A DNA stretch of 64,000 bases, from NCBI RefSeq assembly GCF_019924045.1, contig NZ_JAHXBN010000001.1, forward strand, positions 124,001 through 188,000. The letters run 5' to 3'. Positions 1-8,369 of the stretch are shown here, piece by piece. How positions within the stretch are numbered: the first letter of the stretch is position 1; every line of letters starts with the position of its first letter. The DNA is from Dyadobacter fermentans (GTDB lineage Bacteria > Bacteroidota > Bacteroidia > Cytophagales > Spirosomataceae). A program made the translations under genes and the position numbers. Under the pieces are notes generated by a model. It was not told the DNA's origin, did no database searches, and saw only the letters and a list, made by a program, of their open reading frames with translations.

Positions 1-2
1 GT

Positions 3-308
3 GCATTACTGGTAGCTCCGGCGGATGCGGAGCTGTCCAAACGGTTGAATTTCGTGGTGGGGTTCACACCCATACCCGTGCGTACGATCCCTTTCAAGAC
101 GATCGTGGTGGCAAGTACCAACGATATCTATGCTACCATAGGCCGTTCCAAGGTATTTGCTGCGAATTGGGGAAGCGATTTTGTGAACGTCGGTAAAAAG
201 GGGCACATCAATGCAGTTTCAGGGCTCGAAGACTGGACTGATGGCAAAAAGCTTTTAGAACGGTTCGAAGGCGTGAAATTGCTGGAAAGCGAAGCAACGC
301 GCTCCTGA
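3..308 (+). CDS. RBBP9/YdeN-type serine hydrolase, C-terminal part (5' cut by window)
   Basis: The frame is open from the window edge, so the true start lies outside. It encodes ALLVAPAD, then a stretch reading KTIVVASTNDIYATI, then FAANWGSDFVNVGKKGHINA. This matches the C-terminal half of the small RBBP9/YdeN alpha/beta hydrolases: the Asp of the triad sits in the SxNDxY motif and the His in GHIN. The nucleophile serine would be upstream. These are small cytoplasmic serine hydrolases of mostly unknown substrate. An internal TTG at 45 could be mistaken for a start, but the protein continues upstream of it. No terminator is evident before the YceI gene. Confidence 0.8.
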   Translation, partial: ALLVAPADAELSKRLNFVVGFTPIPVRTIPFKTIVVASTNDIYATIGRSKVFAANWGSDFVNVGKKGHINAVSGLEDWTDGKKLLERFEGVKLLESEATRS

Positions 309-344
309 GAAACGGCGTATGCGTTTGTTAAAGCCTGTTAATGA

Positions 345-377
345 TTTGTTAAGTGCTTTTTATTCTTTATATCTTTC
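345..377 (+). promoter_or_regulatory. Possible Bacteroidota-type promoter for the YceI gene
   Basis: TTTG at 345-348 is followed after 21 bp by TATCTTTC at 370-377. This is one mismatch from the TTTG-N19-21-TAnnTTTG consensus of the Bacteroidota primary sigma factor. It lies 35 bp upstream of the YceI ATG. The call rests on pattern only. Confidence 0.35.
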
Positions 378-412
378 AAAACAGTTCTACACTTTAAACG
401 ATTGAAATTATT

Positions 413-1021
413 ATGAAAAGAATGTTCGTACTCGCAGCAGCTGGTTTGCTTTTCAATGTTGCGGCTATTGCCAACGGTCCTGGAAAGAGTGCTGCCGACA
501 AAACCCTGAAGGTGGATACCAAAGCGAGCACCATCAACTGGGGCGCTAAAAAAGTGACGGGAACACACGCAGGAACTGTGCCTCTGGAAAGCGGTACGCT
601 CGTGATCGATAACGATAAGCTCAAAGGAGGAAGTTTTGTAGCCGACATCAAATCCCTGGTGGTTACCGACGTAACTGATAAGGAAATGAACGGCAAACTG
701 ACCAATCACCTCAAAAGCGACGACTTCTTCTCGGTAGAAAAACATCCGCAGGCGAAACTGGTGATCTCTTCCGTAACACCGAAGGGCGGCAATGCTTACG
801 ACGTAACCGGTAAACTGACGATCAAAGGCATTACTCAGGATGTGAAATTCCCTGCCACGGTAACAGCCGATGCTAAAAAGGTGACAGCTAATGCGAAAGT
901 AGCTATTGACCGTACCAAATACGACATCAAATTCCGTTCAACCAACTTCTTCGAAAACCTGGGAGACAAGGCGATCGATAACGATTTTACACTCGATGTA
1001 AGCCTGGTGGCTAACAAGTAA
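413..1021 (+). CDS. YceI family periplasmic lipid/isoprenoid-binding-like protein
   Basis: A 202-residue protein with a Sec signal peptide (KRMFVLAAAGLLFNVAAIANG). The remainder is one YceI-type domain: an early TINWGAKKVTGTH strand, repeated LKGGSFVADIKSL and LKSDDFFSVEKHP segments, and a KLTIKGITQDVKFP strand. YceI domains form lipocalin-like barrels that bind amphiphilic or polyisoprenoid ligands in the periplasm. The actual ligand here cannot be told. The ATG at 413 directly precedes the signal peptide. The gene stands alone, with its own candidate promoter and a strong terminator, so it is probably monocistronic. Confidence 0.9.
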   Translation: MKRMFVLAAAGLLFNVAAIANGPGKSAADKTLKVDTKASTINWGAKKVTGTHAGTVPLESGTLVIDNDKLKGGSFVADIKSLVVTDVTDKEMNGKLTNHLKSDDFFSVEKHPQAKLVISSVTPKGGNAYDVTGKLTIKGITQDVKFPATVTADAKKVTANAKVAIDRTKYDIKFRSTNFFENLGDKAIDNDFTLDVSLVANK

Positions 1022-1043
1022 TCAGCGAATATTTAGCAGATAT

Positions 1044-1079
1044 AAAATCCGGTTTGAGCGATCAGACCGGATTTTTTTT
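1044..1079 (+). terminator. Rho-independent terminator after the YceI gene
   Basis: Stem AAAATCCGGT (1044-1053) pairs with ACCGGATTTT (1066-1075) around a 12-nt loop and runs into a T tract ending near 1079. Confidence 0.85.
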
Positions 1080-1123
1080 GCTCTATATTTGGCAAAAGTG
1101 ATTTGATAACTGATAGAAAATCT

Positions 1124-2269
1124 ATGAAAAATTTCATCGCGGGCCTCGCTATATGCACATCGATCTTTACGGGTCAGGCGTTTGCCCAAACTGAAAACAG
1201 ATTGCCCGAATGGGCATTCGGCGGTTTCAAACGACCCGCCGGCGTGAACCCGGTTATTTCGCCCGACAGTACTTCCCGGTTTTTCTGCCCGATGAACAAG
1301 CGGCCCGTCGATTGGGAATCGAACGATACCTTTAACCCGGCCGCGACCATGAAAAATGGGAAGATCGTGGTGCTGTACCGTGCCGAGGACAAAGCCGGAA
1401 AGGCGATCGGAATGCGGACGTCGCGGTTGGGTTATGCTGAGAGCGAGGACGGGATCCATTTCAAAAGAAGGAAGGAACCTGTGCTGTTCCCCGCGGAAGA
1501 CAGCCAGAAAGCGAACGAATGGCCCGGCGGCTGCGAAGATCCGCGTGTGGCTGTTACCGAAGACGGCCTTTATGTGGTTGTTTACACACAATGGAATAAA
1601 GACAAGGCTCGCCTGGGGGTAGCCACATCCCGCGATTTGCTCAGATGGGAAAAATACGGCCCGGTGTTCAGAGAGGCATACCATGGCAAATTCAATAATA
1701 TCTGGACTAAATCAGGCTCTATCGTGACCAAATTGGTGGGCGATAAGCAGGTAATCGCTAAAATCAATGGAAAGTACTGGCTCTATTTCGGTGAAGCCAA
1801 CGTCAATATTGCCACCTCCACAGACCTGATCAACTGGGAGCCGGTAGTCGATAGCAAAGGCGAGCTGGTCAATCTGATTTCTCCCAGAAAAGGCTATTTC
1901 GACAGTAACCTCACCGAATGCGGTCCGCCGGCCATTCTCACCGACCACGGCATTGTGCTGCTCTACAATGGCAAGAATGATAAAGGCGAAGACGGTGATA
2001 AGCGCTTCACACCCAACAGCTATTGTGCCGGCCAGGTGTTGTTTGATAAAAATGACCCCACCAAAGTGCTCGCCCGCCTCGATACCCCCTTCTTCCGCCC
2101 GATGGAGTCATTTGAAAAGAGTGGGCAATACGTAGCTGGAACCGTCTTCATTGAAGGAATGGTGTATCATAAGAAGAAATGGCTGCTCTACTACGGCTGT
2201 GCCGATTCCCGCGTAGGAGTGGCTGTGTATGATCCCGCCACAAAAACGCCGGGCGATCCGTTGCCGTAA
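1124..2269 (+). CDS. Secreted GH130-type glycosidase/phosphorylase-like protein
   Basis: About 381 residues starting at the ATG at 1124; a TTG seven codons earlier is less likely because the signal peptide (MKNFIAGLAICTS ... GQAFA) begins at the ATG. The body carries the five-bladed propeller signatures of GH130: NPAATMKNGKIVVLYRAED, a SRLGYAESEDGIHF strand, GGCEDPRVAVTEDGLYVVVYT, SRDLLRWEKYG, STDLINWEP, a CGPPAILTDHGIVLLYNG segment and a final GTVFIEG. GH130 enzymes are phosphorylases or hydrolases acting on beta-mannosides or related 1,2-linked sugars. A signal peptide favours a periplasmic hydrolase-like role, since phosphorolysis normally occurs in the cytoplasm; that is inference. It lies just upstream of the carbohydrate cluster but is separated from it by a palindrome-rich spacer. 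Confidence 0.8.
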   Translation: MKNFIAGLAICTSIFTGQAFAQTENRLPEWAFGGFKRPAGVNPVISPDSTSRFFCPMNKRPVDWESNDTFNPAATMKNGKIVVLYRAEDKAGKAIGMRTSRLGYAESEDGIHFKRRKEPVLFPAEDSQKANEWPGGCEDPRVAVTEDGLYVVVYTQWNKDKARLGVATSRDLLRWEKYGPVFREAYHGKFNNIWTKSGSIVTKLVGDKQVIAKINGKYWLYFGEANVNIATSTDLINWEPVVDSKGELVNLISPRKGYFDSNLTECGPPAILTDHGIVLLYNGKNDKGEDGDKRFTPNSYCAGQVLFDKNDPTKVLARLDTPFFRPMESFEKSGQYVAGTVFIEGMVYHKKKWLLYYGCADSRVGVAVYDPATKTPGDPLP

Positions 2270-2564
2270 CCGCTGGTACGAAGCTCCTGCTTCGTATCCA
2301 CTATTCGCAGGCCTCCGGCCGGTCGGATTGGCAAAAACGCGATCATTTGCACAAGCGGAGCAGGAGCTCCGCAAATAAGAAGTCACGAAGCACAGCTTCG
2401 TGACAACCGCGTCAAGCAGGTTAGTACAGGATAGTGCATCAGATATTTTTAGGAATTTTTGGATATTAATTTCTGCTTTTTTAAGAGGAATTGATATCCA
2501 AAAGGCCCTTGCAGTAAGGGAAATCAGTTGTTCAGGAGTCACTAAACCTATAAATGCGATCAAA
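2270..2564. repeat. Palindrome-rich REP/MITE-like intergenic element, copy 1
   Basis: This gap of about 295 bp has no credible gene. It holds three hairpins: TACGAAGC-TCCT-GCTTCGTA (2277-2296), GCGGAGC-AGGA-GCTCCGC (2355-2372) and TCACGAAGC-ACA-GCTTCGTGA around 2383-2403. A 25-bp core at 2300-2324 (starting ACTATTCGCAGGCC) recurs exactly, inverted, at 28219-28243. That second site is flanked by very similar CGAAGC hairpins. The shared core plus terminal hairpins suggest a dispersed, non-coding repeat family. The rest, 2404-2564, is AT-rich leader for the DUF1080 gene. Confidence 0.7.
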
Positions 2565-3332
2565 ATGAGTTTCAGATTTATCAAGGCCGGAATGCTTGTG
2601 GCCGCCATGATGACCCTCACCAGCCAGGTCGACACTTTTGCCCAAAAAAGTGAAAAAGGCTTCAAATCCATTTTCGACGGAAAAACACTCAAAGGCTGGG
2701 ATGGCGATCCGAAATACTGGCGTGTGGAAAACGGCTCGCTCGTCGGCGAAATCACTCCTGAAACACTCCTGAAAACCAATTCATTTATTATCTGGCGCGG
2801 CGGCGAACCGGGCGATTTCGAGCTGAAAGGCTCTTTCAAGATCGCAGCAGCGGGTAACTCGGGTATCAATTACCGGAGCGAGCAACTCACCGACGTCCCT
2901 TTCGCATTGAAGGGCTACCAGGCCGATATCGACGGTAAAAACAACTATACCGGCCAGAATTACGAAGAACGCAAACGCACCACATTGGCCTACCGCGGCC
3001 AGAAAACGGTTATCAAAGAATATACTGGCGAAAAAACACCGGAGGGCGTTCGCAAGAATGTATCCAAGAATGCCTGGACCGGTTTCGAAGTGGTAGGCTC
3101 GCTCGGTTCTTCCGATTCTTTGAAGACCTTGATCAAAAGCGAAGACTGGAATACTTTCCACCTCGTTGTGAAGGGAAATCACCTGCAACACTACATTAAT
3201 GGCGTTCTGATGAGCGATGTTACCGACAACGACACGGTAAATGGAGCTAAAAAAGGCCTTTTAGGGGTGCAGGTACATGTAGGGCCACCTATGAAAGTGG
3301 AATATAAGGACCTGCGTATCAAACAATATTAA
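2565..3332 (+). CDS. DUF1080 (3-keto-disaccharide hydrolase family) secreted protein
   Basis: The frame is open from 2400, but the ATG at 2565 starts a signal peptide (MSFRFIKAGMLVAAMMTLTS ending near FAQ). The mature part is one PF06439 domain. It opens with FKSIFDGKTLKGWDGDPKYWRVENGSLVGE, shows GDFELKGSFKIAAAGNSGINYR, and ends with a concanavalin-like strand set (WNTFHLVVKGNHLQHYINGV). Members of PF06439 have been shown to cleave 3-keto-glycosides made by Gfo/Idh/MocA oxidoreductases in Bacteroidota; carrying that over here is inference. It heads a run of plus-strand sugar genes. The following gap contains a 7-bp periodic array. Confidence 0.85.
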   Translation: MSFRFIKAGMLVAAMMTLTSQVDTFAQKSEKGFKSIFDGKTLKGWDGDPKYWRVENGSLVGEITPETLLKTNSFIIWRGGEPGDFELKGSFKIAAAGNSGINYRSEQLTDVPFALKGYQADIDGKNNYTGQNYEERKRTTLAYRGQKTVIKEYTGEKTPEGVRKNVSKNAWTGFEVVGSLGSSDSLKTLIKSEDWNTFHLVVKGNHLQHYINGVLMSDVTDNDTVNGAKKGLLGVQVHVGPPMKVEYKDLRIKQY

Positions 3333-3341
3333 TTAAACACA

Positions 3342-3422
3342 GGCTGTCGGCTCTCGGCCGTCGGCTAATGCAAAACCATTAATGCAAAGCTTATAGCCTA
3401 AGGCTTAAAGCGTAAAGCCTTA
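3342..3422. repeat. 7-bp periodic array A
   Basis: Left part, 3342-3370: GGCTGTC, GGCTCTC, GGCCGTC, GGCTAAT in register. Right part, 3384-3422: AGCTTAT, AGCCTAA, GGCTTAA, AGCGTAA, AGCCTTA. Both parts keep a strict 7-bp spacing but use different units. The array ends four bases before the ATG of the next gene. Confidence 0.8.
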
Positions 3423-3425
3423 ACA

Positions 3426-4277
3426 ATGAATAAAATAGGATTTAATGTGCTGGCCTGGACGGCGGCGGTTTCGGATGACTTGTTTCCGATCATCGAAAGA
3501 CTGAAAACGATTGGATACGACGGTGTCGAGTTCTATTTAGGCCCCCAGGAAGCTGCTGCATACCAGCGAATGGGCAGTTTTGTGAAAGACCTGGGCCTCG
3601 AAACCACAACGGTAATGACGGTTGGCGCCGACGACAACCCCGTAAGCGAATCAGCGGAAGTACGCGGGAGAGCTCTGGACAAAATCAAATGGGCTGTGGA
3701 CCGCGCGCATGACCTCAATTCGAAGGTAATCTGCGGGCCGTTCCACTCGGCGCACACGGTTTTTGTGAACCGCCCGGCCGAGGACCGCGAATACGCATTG
3801 GCCGGAGAGGTATTGCATGCAGCTGCTGATTACGCAGCCCAGGCCAATATCACATTTGCATTGGAGGCACTCAACCGCTTCGAATGCTATTTGTGCAATA
3901 CGATGGAGCAACTGCTCAAACTCGTGAAAGCGGCCGATCACCCGAACGTGCGCGCGATGTTTGACACGCACCATTCCAATATCGAGGAGAAAAGTTACCT
4001 GGGCGCGTTGCAGACCATTGCACCTGTGCTCGCACACGTACACATCAGCGAAAACGACCGCGGTACGCCGGGGACGGGCCAGGTGAAGTGGGACGATGCA
4101 TTCGCGGCATTGGCGGCTATCCAATACGACGGCTGGCTGACGATCGAGGCATTCTCGCGCAACGATCCCGGTTTCGCAAATGCGATCGGCGTTTGGCGGG
4201 AGTTCAACGAGCCATGGGACATTGCCGAGAATGGCTACAAATTTATCCGCGAAATGGGCCTGAAACACGGGCTCTGA
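3426..4277 (+). CDS. D-tagatose/psicose 3-epimerase-like TIM-barrel isomerase
   Basis: A 283-residue cytoplasmic protein of the xylose isomerase-like TIM-barrel superfamily. It retains a metal and catalytic set in the order seen in D-tagatose 3-epimerases: E147 in FALEALNRFE, D180 and H183 in MFDTHHSNIEE, H206 in HVHISENDRG, R212, and E241 in WLTIEAF. The RGTPGTGQVKWD loop is also typical. Such enzymes shift a ketone or epimerise C3 of ketoses using Mn2+ or Co2+. With DUF1080 upstream and ThuA downstream, a role in reshaping a 3-keto-sugar product is plausible. The start is the ATG after heptad array A. Family assignment is firm; the substrate is unknown. Confidence 0.85.
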   Translation: MNKIGFNVLAWTAAVSDDLFPIIERLKTIGYDGVEFYLGPQEAAAYQRMGSFVKDLGLETTTVMTVGADDNPVSESAEVRGRALDKIKWAVDRAHDLNSKVICGPFHSAHTVFVNRPAEDREYALAGEVLHAAADYAAQANITFALEALNRFECYLCNTMEQLLKLVKAADHPNVRAMFDTHHSNIEEKSYLGALQTIAPVLAHVHISENDRGTPGTGQVKWDDAFAALAAIQYDGWLTIEAFSRNDPGFANAIGVWREFNEPWDIAENGYKFIREMGLKHGL

Positions 4278-4304
4278 TCAAACCACCTTTTTCAGTCTGG
4301 GTTT

Positions 4305-5354
4305 ATGAAAAATCTTTTGAAATCAATGCTGGCGCTCGGCATTGCCCTGATCACTTTCGTCTCCAAAGCACAGGACGATCCTGCGAAACATCGCGTCGTG
4401 TACAAAGGCGACAAGGGACCAGGTGTGGGTAAAAACATCGTTTTTATCGCTACCGACCACGAGTACCGGGGCGAGGAATCGCTTCCCGCGCTCGCACGCA
4501 TTATGGCCAAGCGCTACGGGTTTACGTGTACGGTCGTGTACGCGCTCGATGAGAATGGCTACATACTTCCCGGAAGCTCGAATGTAAAAGGCCTGGACGT
4601 GCTCGACAAAGCCGACCTGATGGTGCTGTTCATGCGTTTCGCGCATTTCGAAGACAAGGAAATGCAGCATTTTGAGAAGTACCTCAAATGCGGCGGCCCT
4701 ATCGTCGCATTCCGGACTTCGACCCACGCATTTGAAATCAAAAACGACCCGAAATGGGAGCATTATACCTGGAACTACAAGGGGCCCAAAACAGCCTGGA
4801 AAGATGGTTTCGGTGAATACATTCTCGGTGAAACCTGGGTATCACACTACGGCACCAATCACAAGCAATCGTCCAAAATCATCATCGACGAGGCGCAAAA
4901 AAATCATCCGATCATGCGTGGCGTGAAGGAAATGTGGGTGCAATCGGGTGGTTATACGGCTGCACCGAAAGGCACTGTGCTGGCAAAAGGCCAGGTGCTG
5001 AATGGCATGACTGCCGATTCGCCTGCCGATCCGACCAAGGAGCTGCTGCCCGTTGCCTGGATACGCGATTATCAGATGGAAGGCGGCAAAAAAGGCCGCG
5101 CATTTACGACTACGCACGGTGCTTCCGAGGATTTGTTGAATGAAGGTTTCAGAAGAATGGTCGTGAATGCGATGTTCTGGGGTTTGGGGCTTGAAAGCGC
5201 GATCAAACCTACTAACGACATCGCATTTGTGGGCCCGTATAAGCCTACCACATTTAATTTCAGCGGGTATAAGGCAAATGTGAAACCTTCGGATCTGGCA
5301 GGCTGGGATTCGCTGATCATGCCGGGCGAGGTAGTGAAGAAGAAGTCGAAGTGA
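4305..5354 (+). CDS. ThuA domain-containing secreted protein
   Basis: A 349-residue protein with a signal peptide (KNLLKSMLALGIALITFVSKA) followed by a ThuA-like, class I glutamine amidotransferase-like fold. Visible are KNIVFIATDHEYRGEE near residue 45, a KADLMVLFMRF strand, GGPIVAFRTSTHAFE, and the HPIMRGVKEMW segment common in ThuA proteins. The family is linked to trehalose and other sugar utilisation, but its chemistry is still poorly defined. It follows the epimerase by 27 bp and so is probably co-transcribed. Export to the periplasm matches the signal peptides of the DUF1080 and GH130 proteins, suggesting that part of the pathway runs outside the cytoplasm. Confidence 0.85.
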   Translation: MKNLLKSMLALGIALITFVSKAQDDPAKHRVVYKGDKGPGVGKNIVFIATDHEYRGEESLPALARIMAKRYGFTCTVVYALDENGYILPGSSNVKGLDVLDKADLMVLFMRFAHFEDKEMQHFEKYLKCGGPIVAFRTSTHAFEIKNDPKWEHYTWNYKGPKTAWKDGFGEYILGETWVSHYGTNHKQSSKIIIDEAQKNHPIMRGVKEMWVQSGGYTAAPKGTVLAKGQVLNGMTADSPADPTKELLPVAWIRDYQMEGGKKGRAFTTTHGASEDLLNEGFRRMVVNAMFWGLGLESAIKPTNDIAFVGPYKPTTFNFSGYKANVKPSDLAGWDSLIMPGEVVKKKSK

Positions 5355-5383
5355 TTTTTATATAATTGAAAATAAACTTTTTA

Positions 5384-6211
5384 ATGTCTCAACAACTTCC
5401 ATTCCGCTTTGGATCAGAGGTTTATACCTGGTTCATGAGCAACAGCGGCCAAACACATCAGGGCCGGCTAGGGCATATGATCGAAGTCATCGCGAAAGCG
5501 GGTTTTACGGGAATCCAGCCTATTTTTACCTGGATGGGCGACCTCCAGGACCCTGATTTGCTCGAAGCCAAACTCAAAGAACAGGGCATTCAACTTGCTG
5601 CATTGGCCCTCGCATTGGACTGGAACGAAGCCGAAGAAACAGAGCGCGAACGCGAAGTAGCCGACCACGTAATCCGCGTGGCGCAGCGTTTCCCGGGGGC
5701 AGTCATTAACACTGTACAAATCCCGACGGGCAGACATAACATCGAAGAGCGTCAGAAACGCCTCGTGAATATCGTCAACACGGTATCGCGCCGGGCGGCC
5801 GAGAAGGGCGTTCCTTGCAGCTACCACCCGAATTCCCCGCACAGCTCCATTATCCGCACCGAGGAAGATTACAAAATCGTACTCGAAGGCTTGGATGCGT
5901 CGGTAACCGGCTGGACGCCCGATGTAGGTCACATTATCAACGGCGGTATGGACCCATTGGCGAAAATGAAGGAGTATCAATCGCTGATCAACCACGTGCA
6001 TTACAAGGATTGGGACGGCAACCCGGAATTTACCCTCATGGGCAAAGGCAAAGTCGACCTGCTCGGAGTAACCCAATGGCTTAAAGACATTAATTACAAA
6101 GGCTGGATCATCTGTGAAGACGAAGGCGAAGAAGCCCTTTCGGACCCCGATTTCGTGACATTGCACGACGGGAAGTGGATTCAGGAGGAGTTAGTGCCTG
6201 CACTGCGGTAA
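5384..6211 (+). CDS. Sugar phosphate isomerase/epimerase (TIM barrel, IolE-like)
   Basis: The ATG at 5384 is preferred over an in-frame TTG at 5366. The 275-residue product is a second xylose isomerase-like TIM barrel: FRFGSEVYTWFM at the N-terminus, AGFTGIQPIFTWMGD, a PCSYHPNSPHSS strand, TGWTPDVGHIINGG, and HVHYKDWDGNPEF followed by KGWIICEDEGEEA. The YHPN, DVGH, HYKD and CEDE motifs supply the usual His/Asp/Glu metal site. The layout resembles inosose dehydratase and related sugar isomerases. No signal peptide is seen, so it is cytoplasmic. It sits 29 bp after the ThuA gene and before a heptad array. The exact reaction is unknown. Confidence 0.8.
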   Translation: MSQQLPFRFGSEVYTWFMSNSGQTHQGRLGHMIEVIAKAGFTGIQPIFTWMGDLQDPDLLEAKLKEQGIQLAALALALDWNEAEETEREREVADHVIRVAQRFPGAVINTVQIPTGRHNIEERQKRLVNIVNTVSRRAAEKGVPCSYHPNSPHSSIIRTEEDYKIVLEGLDASVTGWTPDVGHIINGGMDPLAKMKEYQSLINHVHYKDWDGNPEFTLMGKGKVDLLGVTQWLKDINYKGWIICEDEGEEALSDPDFVTLHDGKWIQEELVPALR

Positions 6212-6317
6212 GCAGTAGGCTATAAGCTGTAAGCTTTAAGCCAAGTTTTCAGAAATGTTCATTCCAAAAAAGCTTAAAGCCTAAGGCTTACAGCTTATAG
6301 CCTAAAGCATACAGCCA
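6208..6317. repeat. 7-bp periodic inverted array B
   Basis: Left arm in register: GTAAGCA, GTAGGCT, ATAAGCT, GTAAGCT, TTAAGCC. After a centre of about 30 bp the right arm reads AAGCTTA, AAGCCTA, AGGCTTA, CAGCTTA, TAGCCTA, AAGCATA. The arms are mutual inverted repeats of the same unit (GCTTANA). The array begins at the stop codon of the isomerase and ends next to the following ATG. Confidence 0.85.
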
Positions 6318-6320
6318 AAT

Positions 6321-7133
6321 ATGCCTACCATCAAAACCAACGGTATCAACTTTTACTACGAAGAACGCGGTTCCGGCGAGCCTTTGCTCCTCATTATGGG
6401 CATTACCGCGCCGGGGGCCGTGTGGAATGTGCACGTGGCCGATTGGAAGCACCATTTCCGGTGCATTATCGGCGATAACCGCGGTGTGGGGCTTACAGAC
6501 AAGCCTGCCGGACCGTACTCGACCGAGCAAATGGCGGATGATTATGCCGGTTTGCTGGATTCTTTGGGTTTGGAGAATGTGAGTGTAATCGGCTGCTCGA
6601 TGGGCAGCACCATTGCGCAGCAGCTCGCGATACGGCATCCGAAAAAGGTGAAGTCGCTTGTGCTGATGTGCCCATGGGCCCGTTGCGACAACTACGCGAA
6701 AGGCCTTTTTCAGCATATTATGAATGCCAAGGCCCGTTTCCGGCCGGAGGAATTCAGCCTTTACATTCAATTGCTGATCTTTTCAAAATCGTCTTGGGAC
6801 GATGCGAAACAGCATGAGGATCTGGAAAATGGCCGGCGGATCGACGCATTTAACCCTTTTCCGCAGCCGTTGCATGGATTGGAAGGACAGGCTGCTGCCT
6901 GCATTAACCACAATGCATTGCCGGATTTGGGCAAAATCAATGCTCCTACATTAGTGATAGGAGGCCGGGAAGATATTTTCACGCCGGTATGGATGGCCGA
7001 AGAGGTTGCCGGCGGCATTCCAGGGGCCGAACTGTTCTTGTACGACAAGCTGGGGCACGCATTCCATTTTGAAAATACAGAGGATTTCAATGCCCGCGTG
7101 AGAAATTGGCTGGCCGCCGTGGCGGTAGCCTGA
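6321..7133 (+). CDS. Alpha/beta hydrolase fold protein
   Basis: A 270-residue cytoplasmic alpha/beta hydrolase. It has the oxyanion-hole segment LLLIMGI near residue 25, a nucleophile elbow GCSMGS with Ser93, a candidate acid in VIGGREDIFTP, and the catalytic His in KLGHAFHFEN near the C-terminus. Length and order fit the epoxide hydrolase, esterase and lactonase branch. In a sugar pathway it might open a lactone or remove an ester, which is a guess from context. It lies between two arrays and terminators within the carbohydrate cluster and is followed by a weak hairpin, so it may mark the end of a transcription sub-unit. Confidence 0.85.
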   Translation: MPTIKTNGINFYYEERGSGEPLLLIMGITAPGAVWNVHVADWKHHFRCIIGDNRGVGLTDKPAGPYSTEQMADDYAGLLDSLGLENVSVIGCSMGSTIAQQLAIRHPKKVKSLVLMCPWARCDNYAKGLFQHIMNAKARFRPEEFSLYIQLLIFSKSSWDDAKQHEDLENGRRIDAFNPFPQPLHGLEGQAAACINHNALPDLGKINAPTLVIGGREDIFTPVWMAEEVAGGIPGAELFLYDKLGHAFHFENTEDFNARVRNWLAAVAVA

Positions 7134-7160
7134 TCCCGCATTTTTGAAGTTAAAGCATTA

Positions 7161-7186
7161 AAAAGAGGCATTTTGCGCCTTTTTCA
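7161..7186 (+). terminator. Weak hairpin/terminator after the alpha/beta hydrolase
   Basis: AAAAGAGGC (7161-7169) can pair with GCCTTTTT from 7177, with one G-U pair and a 7-nt loop, and is followed by T residues. It may only reduce read-through into the DUF4432 gene. Confidence 0.5.
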
Positions 7187-7219
7187 GGTTTAGATAATTA
7201 CGAGTTTAATTAAGATATA

Positions 7220-8311
7220 ATGGAGATCGGCGATTCGAAAGGGACTGAGCAACAGGGAGACTGGAAGACCAAAGTGTCGAACCACATCCAGGTGGGCGGC
7301 ATCGAAACTTCCGTGCTCGACAATGGTGCCGGGCGCGGTACCCGCATCGCGTGGATCAATACCGGCGGTGGACTGCGCTTCAAAGTAGTGATCGACCGGG
7401 CGATGGACATTGCCGAGGCATTCTACAATCAGCACAGCCTGGCGTGGATCAGCCACGGCGGCGTTACTGCCCCGCAACCGTTTTCCGACAAAGGCATTGA
7501 CTGGCTCCGCACATTTGGCGGCGGCTTGCTCACTACTTGCGGGCTCTCACATGCAGGCGGGCCGGAGTCGGACAGCTTCGGTGACCGCGGTTTGCACGGG
7601 TTGATCGGGAACCAGCCTGCGGAGATCATTTCAATTGTCCAGCCCGATTTACGCGCCGGAAAATATGACATGAGTATTACCGGCATTATCCGTGAAACAC
7701 GGCCATTCGGCCCGAGTTTAGAGCTGAAAAGGACTATTTCGGCCACACTGGGAGAAGCGAAACTTCGCATTCATGATGAGGTAATAAATAAAGCCAATAC
7801 CGCGGCACCGCATATGCTGCTGTACCATTTCAATTTCGGCTGGCCGATTGTGGACGAGGGAACGGACATTCTCTGGAATGGTCAGTGGCGCCCACGATTT
7901 GAGGAGAATGCGAAGATTTTCAAAGAGGGTAATGCATTCAAAAAGGTGCCCGCTCCGCTCGAAAGCCACCTGGGAAGCGGGGAAGAAGTAGCGTTGATCG
8001 ATGTGGACGCGGATATTTTCGGCGATAGCATTTGCGGGTTGCATAATGAGAAACTCGGGCTGGCCGTCGCATTGAAATTCAAAAAAGAACAACTCCCATG
8101 GCTGGCTAACTGGCAGCATTGGGGTAAGGGTGAATATGTGACCGGCATCGAGCCGAGTACGCACCCGCTTTCCGGGCAATCGAAGGCGCGTGAAGACGGG
8201 ACTTTGATTTTCCTGCAACCGGAAGAAACGCGGGAATATGATCTCGAACTGAGCGTTTTGACCGCGAAGGAAGAGATTGAAGAATTTGAATTGAAAGTAA
8301 ATGTGTCGTAA
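7220..8311 (+). CDS. DUF4432 family aldose 1-epimerase-like protein
   Basis: A 363-residue protein matching the DUF4432 family, a galactose mutarotase-like beta-sandwich. Typical segments are VVIDRAMDIAEAFYN, SHGGVTAPQPF, the FGGGLLTTCGLSHAGGP motif, GLHGLIGNQPAE, and MLLYHFNFGWPIVDEGT. The conserved His residues in GLHG and YHFN and the late YVTGIEPSTHP stretch line the likely carbohydrate site. The family is found next to sugar isomerase and ABC transporter genes but has no firm activity that I can name. It has no signal peptide and is followed by 58 bp to the cupin gene, so the two are probably co-expressed. Confidence 0.85.
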   Translation: MEIGDSKGTEQQGDWKTKVSNHIQVGGIETSVLDNGAGRGTRIAWINTGGGLRFKVVIDRAMDIAEAFYNQHSLAWISHGGVTAPQPFSDKGIDWLRTFGGGLLTTCGLSHAGGPESDSFGDRGLHGLIGNQPAEIISIVQPDLRAGKYDMSITGIIRETRPFGPSLELKRTISATLGEAKLRIHDEVINKANTAAPHMLLYHFNFGWPIVDEGTDILWNGQWRPRFEENAKIFKEGNAFKKVPAPLESHLGSGEEVALIDVDADIFGDSICGLHNEKLGLAVALKFKKEQLPWLANWQHWGKGEYVTGIEPSTHPLSGQSKAREDGTLIFLQPEETREYDLELSVLTAKEEIEEFELKVNVS

Positions 8312-8369
8312 TCGGTGCACTGCACCGAAATATTAATTCAACCAAAACCAATTCTTTAATACAAAAACA

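Noticed and set aside
3342..3422. Iterons or an origin of replication
   Set aside because: Similar arrays occur in many gaps with different units, and no replication initiator gene or DnaA-box cluster is near.
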